NCBI GenBank assembly: GCA_016191555.1
Contig: JACPVX010000077.1
Coordinates: forward strand, 1-44,709
Source: Bacteroidota bacterium
Lineage (GTDB): Bacteria > Bacteroidota > Bacteroidia > Cytophagales > Cyclobacteriaceae
Direction: 5' to 3'
Length of the DNA stretch: 44,709 nucleotides
The notes under the pieces were generated by a model. It was not told the origin of the DNA. It searched no databases and saw only the letters and a program-made list of their open reading frames with translations. The translations under genes and the position numbers were made by a program. Below, one piece after another: positions 33,038-42,462 of the stretch (position 1 is the first letter of the stretch; each line of letters begins with the position of its first letter).

Positions 33038-34333
33038 CTACCATTTGTAGGATAATACCAGCGCCAAAGAATTAATTTGGCCAGTTGTTCCTAAATCCCG
33101 TAACTCGCTTGGACCATTCATAGCTAGGCCCAATTCATATCTGGCATCCAGTCGATATCTCTTAAAGCCAAGTCCAACCCCGGAGATTATTCCCGTGTTA
33201 ACGGAACTGCTGAATAAATCAACCCTTTTTGTTGTTATGGTAGGGGTTGCATTATTCGGTCTTTTAATACTCTTTTGATCAATCAAAAAATTTGCGAGAA
33301 GCCCCGCCAAAACAGATACATCAACTTGTCCCACACTCTTGCTAAGTCTAAAAATGGTATTGAGTCGAATTATGGATATATCCACTTGCGTGGTGTACTT
33401 ATCATAGTCATCATTTGTGACAAACACTGAATAGTATCCGGTACTTTTTAGTGAATTATAAATTAATTCATTACCTAATGTAAATTTTCTATTGGCGTTT
33501 TTGAAAACAAAGTCACCCGAAAAACCGATGCTCAGTAGTGGTGAAGTTGAGAAGGAAGATCTTACAGGGTAATTTCCGGCAAAATTTGCACCTGAAAAAC
33601 TAAGAGTAGGGCGAGCCATATAGAGTACAGGCCCCATTTCAAATTTATAATTATCACTCTTATTAAGTATCACAACTTTCTCGGTATTATGACATTTATA
33701 GTACAATTCGAACAGCTGTAATAGGCTTTTCTGATCATATCTTGTGTATTGAAGGTATCTATTCACTTCCATACAGTCATTTAAGTAACGTACTACCTGA
33801 GCTAGATAAGCCTTATTTTCTAATATCACCTTTTTTGCACTGTAACCGTGGGTAGTTACTAATTGATATCGAAAGTATCGTTTATGCTTCAGCAACTCAA
33901 ATTGGCCGTTATTACTAATATAGAAAAAGGGGTGATCGTTTTTTTCGGCATATTTATATAGTGATTTAGTTCCTGCTACCAGTTGTTTAAGAAAAACTTT
34001 TGCCCGTGTTGTTGAGAATACGGCAATTGTATCCATTTTATCAATTAGGTAAGGGCTAATTTCGATATCTACTTCTACGGCCACATACCGTACAGAATTT
34101 ATTTCAAAACCGACAATATCATCTACGGAAAAAATTTGTTCGCGTGCATTTCGCTCTTTTTTAAACTCAATGGATTTTGGCGAAACATCCCAGCCACGAT
34201 TATTGATATACCCCCTCAAAGTATCTCCTTGGTTGGTTATGACAGACCCGGTTATGTAATTCGACTGCGAGTATGTATTAGTGATCCCCGTTACGATTAT
34301 GAAAAGGGTAGAAATAAAATATCGTGATAACAT
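33038..34333 (-). CDS. Third paralogue of the barrel-type family, 431 aa
   Basis: A signal peptide (about 1-22) is followed by SNYITGSVITNQGDTLRGYINNRG, the clearest version of the shared N-terminal domain (G.V...GDT..GYI). A middle helical region follows (about 175-230, with CMEVNRYLQYTRYD), then a long strand-rich C-terminus ending in a Trp (SYKW), a typical barrel end. It is in the opposite direction to its two relatives. I know similar proteins as unassigned Bacteroidota families, often in multi-copy groups. Confidence 0.65.
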   Translation of the reverse strand: MLSRYFISTLFIIVTGITNTYSQSNYITGSVITNQGDTLRGYINNRGWDVSPKSIEFKKERNAREQIFSVDDIVGFEINSVRYVAVEVDIEISPYLIDKMDTIAVFSTTRAKVFLKQLVAGTKSLYKYAEKNDHPFFYISNNGQFELLKHKRYFRYQLVTTHGYSAKKVILENKAYLAQVVRYLNDCMEVNRYLQYTRYDQKSLLQLFELYYKCHNTEKVVILNKSDNYKFEMGPVLYMARPTLSFSGANFAGNYPVRSSFSTSPLLSIGFSGDFVFKNANRKFTLGNELIYNSLKSTGYYSVFVTNDDYDKYTTQVDISIIRLNTIFRLSKSVGQVDVSVLAGLLANFLIDQKSIKRPNNATPTITTKRVDLFSSSVNTGIISGVGLGFKRYRLDARYELGLAMNGPSELRDLGTTGQINSLALVLSYKW

Positions 34334-34537
34334 AAGATTAATTCATTTAAAGTTCGAAATTTACAAGAATATTTTAATCGGTTAAAAAATAAAAATCTTC
34401 GCCATTTTAATATGATTTAAATCCACTTCTTCAATTCGCGTTTAATCGTTTCAGAAATAAGTTTTTCATGAATACTTTGCGGCAACTACCAATCAGCGTT
34501 AAATATTGATTGCAAAAAGTGTAAAATTAATACACAC

Positions 34538-35695
34538 ATGTTGAAAAAATTCTTTAAAATCCTTCTCATCATAATTGCAGTCGCGTTGCTGGGCTTCTTC
34601 CTGTTTGTTCCCTCTTATCTGGATAAATCCAGCAACAAAGTAACAATTGCAGGTGCTGCCAATAAAAATGGTTGGTATGATTCCATACCATTCATTGCCG
34701 ACTTGCACTGCGATGAATTATTGTGGGACCGGGATTTATTGAAGAAGATCGACTATGGCCATGTCGATGTGCCGCGCATGCAGCAAGCGAACATGGCTTT
34801 TCAGGTGTTTACCATCGTAAGCAAAGTCCCCGCTGGCATCAACATCGAGAAGAACGATGGCAACAGCGATCAAATCGCATTACTCAGTTTCGCGCAACTG
34901 CGGCCGGTGTCGAATTGGTTCAGCATTAAAGCGCGAGCGCTGAATCAATGCCAAACACTGCATGATTTCGCGAAAGAATCCAACGGACAACTGCGTGTGA
35001 TTACATCACGTAATGAATTACAACAGTTCATCACCGATCGCAAAACGAATTCCGAGCTCACTTCGGGAATGTTAGGTTTAGAAGGGGCTCAACCACTCGA
35101 AGGCAACTTGAATAACCTGCAAGAATTCTATAATACGGGTGTTCGCTATATCGGTCTTGCGCATTTCTACGATAATGAATTTGCTGGATCTGCACATGGT
35201 ATGAAGAAAGGCGGACTCACGCCATTGGGTAAGCAACTCATCAAAAAAATGGATAGTCTGCATATCCTCATCGACCTAGCACATTCCTCGCAGCAAACTA
35301 TCAATGATGTGTTCGCCATGCACGAAGGCCCCGTGTTGGTTTCGCATACCGGCATCAAAGGCGTGTGCGACAATCAACGAAACTTATCCGATGAACACTT
35401 ACAGGAAATTGGAAAACGAAATGGGTTAGTGGGCATTGGTCTTTGGGAAACTGCCGTGTGCGGAAAAGATGCAGAGGCAACAGCAAAAAGTATTCGCTAC
35501 GTGGCCGACAAAATTGGAGTCGATAAAGTGGCGCTGGGCTCCGATTGGGATGGTGCCATTGAAGCACACTTTGATGTAACCGGTTTACCACTATTAGTAA
35601 GTGAATTAGAAAAACTAAAGTTTACTCGCTCAGAAATTGAGCAGATACTGGGTGGCAACGTCCGTGATTTTTTCCTTCGCAATTTACCACAGTAG
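34538..35695 (+). CDS. Membrane-anchored renal-dipeptidase-type (M19) dipeptidase, 385 aa
   Basis: An N-terminal hydrophobic anchor (about 5-24) is followed by a TIM-barrel amidohydrolase. The metal-site residues of family M19 are present: HCD in IADLHCDELL near residue 54, the Glu of LGLEGAQPLEG near 185, His in LIDLAHSS near 249, His in VSHTG near 270, and Asp in GSDWDG near 330. These proteins cleave dipeptides, often D-amino-acid-containing ones, and may act on murein-derived peptides in the periplasm. The start is supported by the anchor. It lies 48 bp from the DUF3089 gene downstream and is part of the envelope locus. Confidence 0.9.
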   Translation: MLKKFFKILLIIIAVALLGFFLFVPSYLDKSSNKVTIAGAANKNGWYDSIPFIADLHCDELLWDRDLLKKIDYGHVDVPRMQQANMAFQVFTIVSKVPAGINIEKNDGNSDQIALLSFAQLRPVSNWFSIKARALNQCQTLHDFAKESNGQLRVITSRNELQQFITDRKTNSELTSGMLGLEGAQPLEGNLNNLQEFYNTGVRYIGLAHFYDNEFAGSAHGMKKGGLTPLGKQLIKKMDSLHILIDLAHSSQQTINDVFAMHEGPVLVSHTGIKGVCDNQRNLSDEHLQEIGKRNGLVGIGLWETAVCGKDAEATAKSIRYVADKIGVDKVALGSDWDGAIEAHFDVTGLPLLVSELEKLKFTRSEIEQILGGNVRDFFLRNLPQ

Positions 35696-35743
35696 AACAA
35701 TAATGATGCGAAGCAAAGTATCTTTACAAATTCCATTACATTC

Positions 35744-36787
35744 ATGAATCGTTTCAACTATTGGTTTGTACTAGCGCTAGTCTTCGCTTCGTGTTCTTCC
35801 GGTATTCATCGGTTGTCGGTTGACTTCTCGAAATCGCCCACTCCGCCTCCACCGGATTACACACTTGCTAAACACTGGGCTTCACTACCGCAAAAATCGG
35901 ATGCAGCCGATAGCACTCCGCGAAAAGCAAATCTCCAAAATCAACAAGCCACAGCAGCCGTGGATGTATTTTTCATTTACCCAACCATCTTCACCCAAAA
36001 ACCCAAAAATCAATTTATCTGGAATGCCGCTGTGAACGATGCTGTTCTCAACCAAGATATTCAATTGAGTACTATCCTCAACCAAGCGAGTGTATTTAAT
36101 GGAAGCGCTAAAATCTACGCACCCTATTACCGACAAGCTCACTTGTATGCATTCTACACACCGAATAAAACGGAAGCAAAACAAGCGCTTGATCTGGCGT
36201 ATGAAGATGTAAAGGCTGCCTTTGAATACTACTTGAAAAATTATAACCAAGGAAGACCGATCATCATCGCATCGCATAGTCAGGGAAGCCTTCATGGCGT
36301 ACGGCTGATTCAAGATTATTTTGACGGCAAAGAATTACAAAAACAATTGGTGGCAGCGTACCTGATTGGTCGTGCGATTAAACCCGATGTATTTCAACAT
36401 ATTCAACCGGCAACCAATGCCGATCAAACAGGTGGCTGGATTACCTGGAATACAGTCGGTCGCAACTATGTACCTTTCAATTATGACAGCTATTACAAAG
36501 GTTCAGTCTGCATTAACCCGTTGTTGTGGAATAGCTCAGAAAGTTACTCACCCAGTGATTTGAACAAAGGAGGCGTAGCTTTCAAATTTACTTTTGCACC
36601 AAAGTTGGTAGATGCACAAATTCAGCAAAACATGTTGTGGGTGAACCGACCCCATATCAAAGGAAGCTGGCTGGCAAAAAACAAAAGTTGGCACCGGGCC
36701 GACTACAATTTCTTTTACATGAACATCCGTGAGAACGTTGCGCTTCGCGTTCAAAAGTTTTTGGAGGGCAAATCTTCATCGAAGTGA
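35744..36787 (+). CDS. DUF3089 alpha/beta-hydrolase lipoprotein, 347 aa
   Basis: The leader MNRFNYWFVLALVFASCSSG has a lipobox (FASC, Cys17). The body fits DUF3089: VDVFFIYPTIFT near the first strand, YAPYYRQAHLYAF, and the nucleophile elbow ASHSQGS (catalytic Ser about residue 178), with GGWITWNTVGR further on. Such proteins are probably esterases or lipases of the envelope, with substrate unknown. The stop codon overlaps the GTG start of the next gene (GTGA), suggesting translational coupling with pbpC. Confidence 0.85.
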   Translation: MNRFNYWFVLALVFASCSSGIHRLSVDFSKSPTPPPPDYTLAKHWASLPQKSDAADSTPRKANLQNQQATAAVDVFFIYPTIFTQKPKNQFIWNAAVNDAVLNQDIQLSTILNQASVFNGSAKIYAPYYRQAHLYAFYTPNKTEAKQALDLAYEDVKAAFEYYLKNYNQGRPIIIASHSQGSLHGVRLIQDYFDGKELQKQLVAAYLIGRAIKPDVFQHIQPATNADQTGGWITWNTVGRNYVPFNYDSYYKGSVCINPLLWNSSESYSPSDLNKGGVAFKFTFAPKLVDAQIQQNMLWVNRPHIKGSWLAKNKSWHRADYNFFYMNIRENVALRVQKFLEGKSSSK

Positions 36788-39153
36788 AAGCCCGCTGGAA
36801 AAAATATCGAGTATACATTATTTCCATCTTCAGTCTTGCCCTCATCGGATTTTATTTCGCTCTACCTCATCCCCTATTTTCTGATTCGTACTCTACGGTA
36901 CTACAAGATCGGGAAGGACATTTGTTAAGTGCCGCCATTTCCAACGATGGACAATGGCGTTTTCCGGAGCAAAAAAATGTACCACAAAAGTTTACCGAAG
37001 CCCTCACTCTTTTTGAAGACAAGCGCTTTCAACAACACGTGGGTGTCGATTTTCTTTCGCTGGCCCGAGCCACCCGCCAAAACATCCAAGCCGGAAAAAT
37101 TGTGAGTGGCGGAAGTACCCTCACCATGCAAGTGATTCGGCTTTCGCGGAAAAATAAGCCACGCAGTTTTTTTGAAAAAGCCATCGAAATCATCTTGGCT
37201 GTGCGAATGGAGTTGCGTTATACCAAAGATGAGATTCTCTCTTTCTATGCATCGCATGCACCCTTCGGTGGAAACGTAGTAGGCATTGAAGCCGCCTGCT
37301 GGCGCTACTTCGGAAGGTCATCGAGTGAATTGAGTTGGGGTGAAGCAGCCATGCTGGCGGTGCTTCCCAACAACCCATCATTAATTCACCTCGGAAAAAA
37401 CAGAAATCAGTTAAAGCAAAAACGCGATCGCTTACTTAACCGACTCTTTCAGGAAGGCAAATTTGATTCGATGACGTTGGAGCTAGCGTTAGCTGAGTCC
37501 ATCCCTTCTAACCCAACTCCACTTCCGCGATTAGCACCTCATCTGCTGGATCGAGCAGCGAAAGAAGGTTTCGGTCAGCGCACGATCACTTCGACTATTG
37601 ACTATTCCTTGCAACAGCGCACCAATCAAATTCTACACGATCACTACAATCGGTTACAAGCCAACCAGGTTTTTAATGCGGCTGCACTAATCATAGATGT
37701 AAAAACCGGTCATGTGCTTTCGTATGTCGGCAACGTAGCCTCCGGCTTTCACAATCAAGAGCAAGTAGATGTAATCAATTCACCCCGCAGCACCGGCAGT
37801 ATTCTTAAACCTTTTCTCTATGCCGCTCTATTGGATGATGGCAAGATGACTTCTAAAACTTTACAACCCGACATCCCTATTTTAATTAACGGCTTTGCTC
37901 CCAAAAATTTCTCCAATGAATTTGATGGTGCGGTGCCAGCCGACCAGGCTTTGATTCGCTCACTCAATGTTCCGGCTGTGGAAGAACTACGAAAATATCG
38001 ATATGAAAAATTCTATGAGCTGTTAAAAAACATGGGACTTACCACGCTGAATCAACCATCTGATCATTATGGCCTCGCCCTAATTTTAGGCGGAGCCGAA
38101 GGAACCTTATGGGACATTACCGGTATTTATGCATCGATGGCGCGCACGCTAAACAATTATTTTGAACATCCGGGTAAGAATCGTTACCTCAAATCGGATT
38201 TCCACGCACCGTCCTATTTGTCAATCCAAGATTCCGTTCGCTCTTCAAATTTAGATGCCTCCTCCTGGCTAAGTGCCAGTTCGATTTATCTCACCTTCGA
38301 TGCATTGCAAGAATTGTATCGGCCGGGAGAAGAAACGGGTTGGAGATATTTTAGCAGCTCAAAAAAAATAGCTTGGAAAACGGGAACGAGTCATGGCTTT
38401 CGCGATGGCTGGGCTGTAGGCGTTAATGCCGACTACGCGGTTGGTGTGTGGGTGGGCAATGCGGATGGCGAAGGACGCCCGGGTCTTACCGGAACGGAAG
38501 CAGCGGCACCTATACTCTTTGATTTATTTTCTGCATTGCCCGATGGCAGGTGGTTTGCCGAGCCCGCATCCGAAATGAGCAAAGTACCTGTGTGTTCTAA
38601 AAGTGGATACCGCTTTTCGGATGCGTGCGAAAAGGCAGACACCATTTGGGTGACACAAGCAGGACTCCAAACAGATGCCTGCCCTTTTCATCAAAAAATT
38701 CACTTATCGGCCGATCAAAAATTCAGGGTCCATACGCAATGCGAAGATCCCTTGAAAATGATAAGCAGGTCTCAATTTGTATTACCCCCGGTTCAAGCCT
38801 ATTACTTTAAGCAAAAAAATCCGAGTTATGTTGCACTGCCCCCATTCCGGAAAGATTGCGCCAACCCGTCTTCTTTTGCATCCATGGATTTGATCTACCC
38901 CAAGCCGGACGCTAAAATTTACATTCCAATTGAATTAACCGGCACTCCAAATTACACGGTTTTCGAAGCAGCCCACCAGTCGCCATCGGCTATCCTATTC
39001 TGGCATATTGATGATGTCTTCATCGGGTCAACCTCCAAAATTCATCGTATCTCATTGATTCCCAATACAGGAAAGCACACTCTGACGGTGATTGACAACA
39101 CAGGAGAGGCTATATCCCGGCCATTTTTAGTTCTTTCGGGCAAAAAAAATTAG
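36784..39153 (+). CDS. pbpC: Bifunctional penicillin-binding protein 1C (PbpC), 789 aa
   Basis: An N-terminal anchor (about 9-26) precedes a glycosyltransferase domain with Glu78 in FEDKRF and SGGSTLTMQ (Ser108 on). The transpeptidase domain follows with SxxK as Ser339-Ile-Leu-Lys342, SxN as Ser393-Leu-Asn395, and KTG from Lys532. A C-terminal BiPBP_C-type domain (about 700-789) closes the protein. It polymerises and cross-links peptidoglycan at the outer face of the inner membrane. The GTG start overlaps the stop of DUF3089 by four bases (GTGA). It shares a locus with the alpha-2-macroglobulin gene, as in enterobacteria, though not adjacent here. Confidence 0.93.
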   Translation: MKARWKKYRVYIISIFSLALIGFYFALPHPLFSDSYSTVLQDREGHLLSAAISNDGQWRFPEQKNVPQKFTEALTLFEDKRFQQHVGVDFLSLARATRQNIQAGKIVSGGSTLTMQVIRLSRKNKPRSFFEKAIEIILAVRMELRYTKDEILSFYASHAPFGGNVVGIEAACWRYFGRSSSELSWGEAAMLAVLPNNPSLIHLGKNRNQLKQKRDRLLNRLFQEGKFDSMTLELALAESIPSNPTPLPRLAPHLLDRAAKEGFGQRTITSTIDYSLQQRTNQILHDHYNRLQANQVFNAAALIIDVKTGHVLSYVGNVASGFHNQEQVDVINSPRSTGSILKPFLYAALLDDGKMTSKTLQPDIPILINGFAPKNFSNEFDGAVPADQALIRSLNVPAVEELRKYRYEKFYELLKNMGLTTLNQPSDHYGLALILGGAEGTLWDITGIYASMARTLNNYFEHPGKNRYLKSDFHAPSYLSIQDSVRSSNLDASSWLSASSIYLTFDALQELYRPGEETGWRYFSSSKKIAWKTGTSHGFRDGWAVGVNADYAVGVWVGNADGEGRPGLTGTEAAAPILFDLFSALPDGRWFAEPASEMSKVPVCSKSGYRFSDACEKADTIWVTQAGLQTDACPFHQKIHLSADQKFRVHTQCEDPLKMISRSQFVLPPVQAYYFKQKNPSYVALPPFRKDCANPSSFASMDLIYPKPDAKIYIPIELTGTPNYTVFEAAHQSPSAILFWHIDDVFIGSTSKIHRISLIPNTGKHTLTVIDNTGEAISRPFLVLSGKKN

Positions 39154-39245
39154 TGTAACTATTTGAAATGTAAGGTTTTGCTTATATTCGCTTAAATTAA
39201 TTGATTAGTATGCTCGAGATTTGTACTGAAAACAAAGATGGTATT

Positions 39246-40475
39246 ATGAAAAAGAAGTTGTCTTTAATCTTATTTATCCTCACCGTAGCGTTGAATTTGA
39301 AGGTTTCTGCCACCAATGGTCAGCTAAGCAGAAATTATGTAGTAATCGGAGCCTTCTCCATTCCCAAAAACGCCATCGACTTTACCAACAGTGCGAAGCA
39401 AAAGAACTTAGCCGCTGAATTTTCAATAAATCCCATCCGAAAGCTATTCTATGTATATGTTTTGGCAACTCCCAATCAGGAAGCTGCTATTGAAGAAGCG
39501 AAAAAGCTTCGTAAAGATCCTTCCTATTCGGATACTTGGGTTTTCACAGGCATTTTAGGCGAGGAAGAAATCCAAAAAGGCGCGGATACAAATCCGGTAA
39601 CCCGTGAAACAATCCAAGTTGTAAAACCGTCAGACGGTCCGGCCAATTCACAGACAGATGTAACTACTGCCTCTTTAACTCAGGAACCAACTATTTCTGT
39701 TACTCAACCTGTGGTATCGTCCGTTCCGGAAACCACCGCACCTGCAGTAGTGGAGGAAATTGAGCCCGGAAGCAAGAAGTTTTTATTTAAGATTATCACT
39801 TCAAAAGATCAGAAAGAAATTCAGGGTGATGTAGACGTCATGGATTTGGACAAAACAAAGCCAAGAAAGGTGGCATCTTACCGTGGAAACGAAGTAGTGA
39901 ACGTGAAGCCCGCAAATCAAAGTGGTAATGTATCTTTTGTTTGCGAAGTGTTTGGTTATCGTAAACTTCAAACACCTGTAAATTTCAATCAGCCGGAAGC
40001 AACGGAGGGAATTACGGTCGAAGAAAACAAGGCGGTTATGCCTTTTGAATTGGTTCGCTTAAAGAAAGGCGATTATGCCGTTATGTACAATGTGTATTTC
40101 TATAAAGATGCTGGCATTATGCGTCCGGAGTCTAAATATGAAGTGAACAGCTTACTGGAAATGTTAAAAGAAAATCCAAAATATAAAATTCGCATACATG
40201 GCCATACCAATGGAAACGCGGCCGGAAAAGTAATCTCCATGGGTGACTCTAAAAACTTCTTTGGCATCAACGCAGATGTAAAAGAAGGTTTTGGCTCGGC
40301 CAAAAAACTATCCGAAGAACGAGCCAAGGTCATTCAAAGTTATCTAGTTTCACAGGGTATTAGCATTCATCGGATGCAGATCAAAGCATGGGGCGGAAAA
40401 AGACCTATCTATGAAGTAGATCATAATCTAGCCCAAGCCAATGTTCGTGTAGAAATAGAAATTTTGGAAGACTAA
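39246..40475 (+). CDS. SPOR-like / OmpA-family envelope protein A, 409 aa
   Basis: The ATG at 39246 starts a signal peptide (about 1-21). A SPOR-like domain follows (about 24-105, NYVVIGAFSIPKNAIDF, then LFYVYVLATPNQEAAIEEAKKLR). A Thr/Pro/Val-rich linker (about 115-175) leads to a beta domain and an OmpA-type C-terminal domain (about 275-409, NVYFYKDAGIMRPESKYEVN, RIHGHTNGN, and LSEERAKVIQSYLVSQGIS). OmpA C-domains bind peptidoglycan, and SPOR domains bind denuded glycan strands, so it probably tethers the outer membrane to the wall. It is a paralogue of the gene at 41267. Confidence 0.85.
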   Translation: MKKKLSLILFILTVALNLKVSATNGQLSRNYVVIGAFSIPKNAIDFTNSAKQKNLAAEFSINPIRKLFYVYVLATPNQEAAIEEAKKLRKDPSYSDTWVFTGILGEEEIQKGADTNPVTRETIQVVKPSDGPANSQTDVTTASLTQEPTISVTQPVVSSVPETTAPAVVEEIEPGSKKFLFKIITSKDQKEIQGDVDVMDLDKTKPRKVASYRGNEVVNVKPANQSGNVSFVCEVFGYRKLQTPVNFNQPEATEGITVEENKAVMPFELVRLKKGDYAVMYNVYFYKDAGIMRPESKYEVNSLLEMLKENPKYKIRIHGHTNGNAAGKVISMGDSKNFFGINADVKEGFGSAKKLSEERAKVIQSYLVSQGISIHRMQIKAWGGKRPIYEVDHNLAQANVRVEIEILED

Positions 40476-40498
40476 TCTTTTATGGTGAACTTTCCCCC

Positions 40499-41203
40499 AT
40501 GGGAACGTTCAAGAGCGACATATCAGGGAAAGACTTTCCAGAGCATCAAAAAATTGCCGCTGGTAATATCAAAGAAGAAATTTTTTCCAAAATCAAGGAA
40601 GAACACCCGCATTTTGATGATAAGTGTTTTCTGGCTCAATCTGAATTAAATCTTTACCGCAATAAATACATTGAGGCATCGCTTCAAAAAGAAGTGGGCA
40701 CCCTGAGTGAGTTGGAGAAAGAGGTTTTAGAAGCCCTTCACAAAAACGAAACCATCTCAGGCGATATCGATCAAGCCACCGAAGATCATCTGACGTATGG
40801 CCAACGTTTAGCCGACCGGATTGCCTCCTTTGGCGGAAGCTGGACATTCATCTTGTCCTTTTTCTTTGTGCTTTTCTGTTGGATTTGCATCAATATCTAT
40901 TTTTTAAATCAGCCATTCGATCCCTATCCTTTTATTCTGCTAAACCTGATTCTTTCCTGCTTAGCTTCGTTGCAGGCCCCTGTTATTATGATGAGTCAAA
41001 ACCGACAGGAAGAAAAAGATCGGGAAAGATCAAAACACGATTATCAGGTCAATCTGAAAGCCGAGTTGGAAATACGGATGCTCCACGAAAAAATAGACCA
41101 TCTTATCTTGCACCAACAGCAACGACTATTTGAAATTCAAAAAATTCAGATTGATATGCTACAAGAAATCACTAACAGAATTGAAAATAGTAAGTCGGCA
41201 TAA
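40499..41203 (+). CDS. DUF1003 membrane protein, 234 aa
   Basis: An N-terminal Cys-containing cytoplasmic part (about 1-95) is followed by LTYGQRLADRIASFGGSWTF, the DUF1003 entry motif, two hydrophobic segments (about 115-135 and 142-162), and a long charged helix (QNRQEEKDRERSKHDYQVN...). Function unknown. It lies between two SPOR-OmpA paralogues and 23 bp after the first, so the three are probably co-transcribed. Confidence 0.85.
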   Translation: MGTFKSDISGKDFPEHQKIAAGNIKEEIFSKIKEEHPHFDDKCFLAQSELNLYRNKYIEASLQKEVGTLSELEKEVLEALHKNETISGDIDQATEDHLTYGQRLADRIASFGGSWTFILSFFFVLFCWICINIYFLNQPFDPYPFILLNLILSCLASLQAPVIMMSQNRQEEKDRERSKHDYQVNLKAELEIRMLHEKIDHLILHQQQRLFEIQKIQIDMLQEITNRIENSKSA

Positions 41204-41266
41204 AGTATTTTAGACTTACCTTGCCGCGACAAATCGCATAAACTAGATACCCAAACAACAGCACCC

Positions 41267-42454
41267 ATGAGGCATCTGATTTTGTTTTTTCTATTCATTA
41301 CAGGTCTCAGTTTTACTAGCTATAGTCAGCAGACCAAACATTTCTATGCTACGATTGGCGTTTTTATAAAGGAATCGAATGCCAAAAATTTAGCGGAAAA
41401 AGCGAACCAACAAGGATACGCTGCGCGATATGGCCAAAAGGTAAATGGTAATTTATACTATGTGTATGTTTTGTCCACAGACGATAAGCCCGTTGCGGAA
41501 GCCTTGGTGGCGAAGTTGCGTGCAGAGACGGAGTATAAATTAGCCTGGATATTTAATGGTCTTTTAGAAGGTGATACGACCCCTAACGTGCCTGTAATAG
41601 AAACAAAACCAATCGAGCCAACTCCGGTTCCAGTTGTTACACCCGCTGAAACGCCTGTTATATCCACACCAAAAATTGATTCGGCTGCAACCACTCCCAT
41701 TCAAAAACCCATTGAAAAAGTGGAAGAGAAACCTGTGGTAAAAAAACCAGCCGGTAAAGCATTTTACTTTAAGCTGATCAGCGAAAAAGATGGCAGTGAA
41801 ATAAAGTCAGGTGAAGTGCATATAATGGAATCATCAACTGCCACACAATACCAATCTTTCAAACCAGGAGAAGTGGTCTATTTGGCGGCACCAAAAAACA
41901 AAAACGGAACCTATACTATAGCAACTCAGGTGCCCGGTTATGCACAAGCTACCGTAAACCTTGACTACCAAAATCCTGCAGAAACGAAGGGCGCTTCGGA
42001 AGAAGCCATCATTGAAATAGCAGTGCCCAAAGCAAAAAAAGGAGACTACATCGATTTTGCCAATGTAAAATTCTTCAAAAACAGCTCGATACTACAACCT
42101 GTTTCGCAAGGTGAATTAGATGGGGTGGTTGATTTGCTAAAGGAAAATCTGAACTACAAAATTAAAATCCACGGCCATGTGAATGGCACACAAGATCGTG
42201 AAAGCTTTACCCGCGGACCCAACTCAAGCTTCTTCGCTACCAGTCCATCTGCAGATGTTGCACACAAAAAAATGTCAGCTAAAGATTTGTCGGAAGCACG
42301 GGCCGAGTGCGTGCGTGATTATCTGGTCAGTCAGGGTATCGACAAAGAGCGCATCAGCGTAAAAGGCGAAGGTGGGCGAATTCCACTCTACCCCACCGGT
42401 GGCACACTAGGTCTACTGAACGACCGAGTGGAGATTGAATTCGTCAAACACTAG
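41267..42454 (+). CDS. SPOR-like / OmpA-family envelope protein B, 395 aa
   Basis: A signal peptide (about 1-20, ending in SYSQ) is followed by a SPOR-like domain (about 24-100, HFYATIGVFIKESNAKNLAEK, then LYYVYVLSTDDKPVAEALVAKL), a Pro/Thr-rich linker, a beta domain and a C-terminal OmpA domain (about 265-395, VKFFKNSSILQPVSQGELDGV, IKIHGHVNG, LSEARAECVRDYLVSQGID). The order and text mirror the protein at 39246, so the two arose by duplication. Its stop is 8 bp from the converging CBS gene. Confidence 0.85.
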   Translation: MRHLILFFLFITGLSFTSYSQQTKHFYATIGVFIKESNAKNLAEKANQQGYAARYGQKVNGNLYYVYVLSTDDKPVAEALVAKLRAETEYKLAWIFNGLLEGDTTPNVPVIETKPIEPTPVPVVTPAETPVISTPKIDSAATTPIQKPIEKVEEKPVVKKPAGKAFYFKLISEKDGSEIKSGEVHIMESSTATQYQSFKPGEVVYLAAPKNKNGTYTIATQVPGYAQATVNLDYQNPAETKGASEEAIIEIAVPKAKKGDYIDFANVKFFKNSSILQPVSQGELDGVVDLLKENLNYKIKIHGHVNGTQDRESFTRGPNSSFFATSPSADVAHKKMSAKDLSEARAECVRDYLVSQGIDKERISVKGEGGRIPLYPTGGTLGLLNDRVEIEFVKH

Positions 42455-42462
42455 TTACTAAC

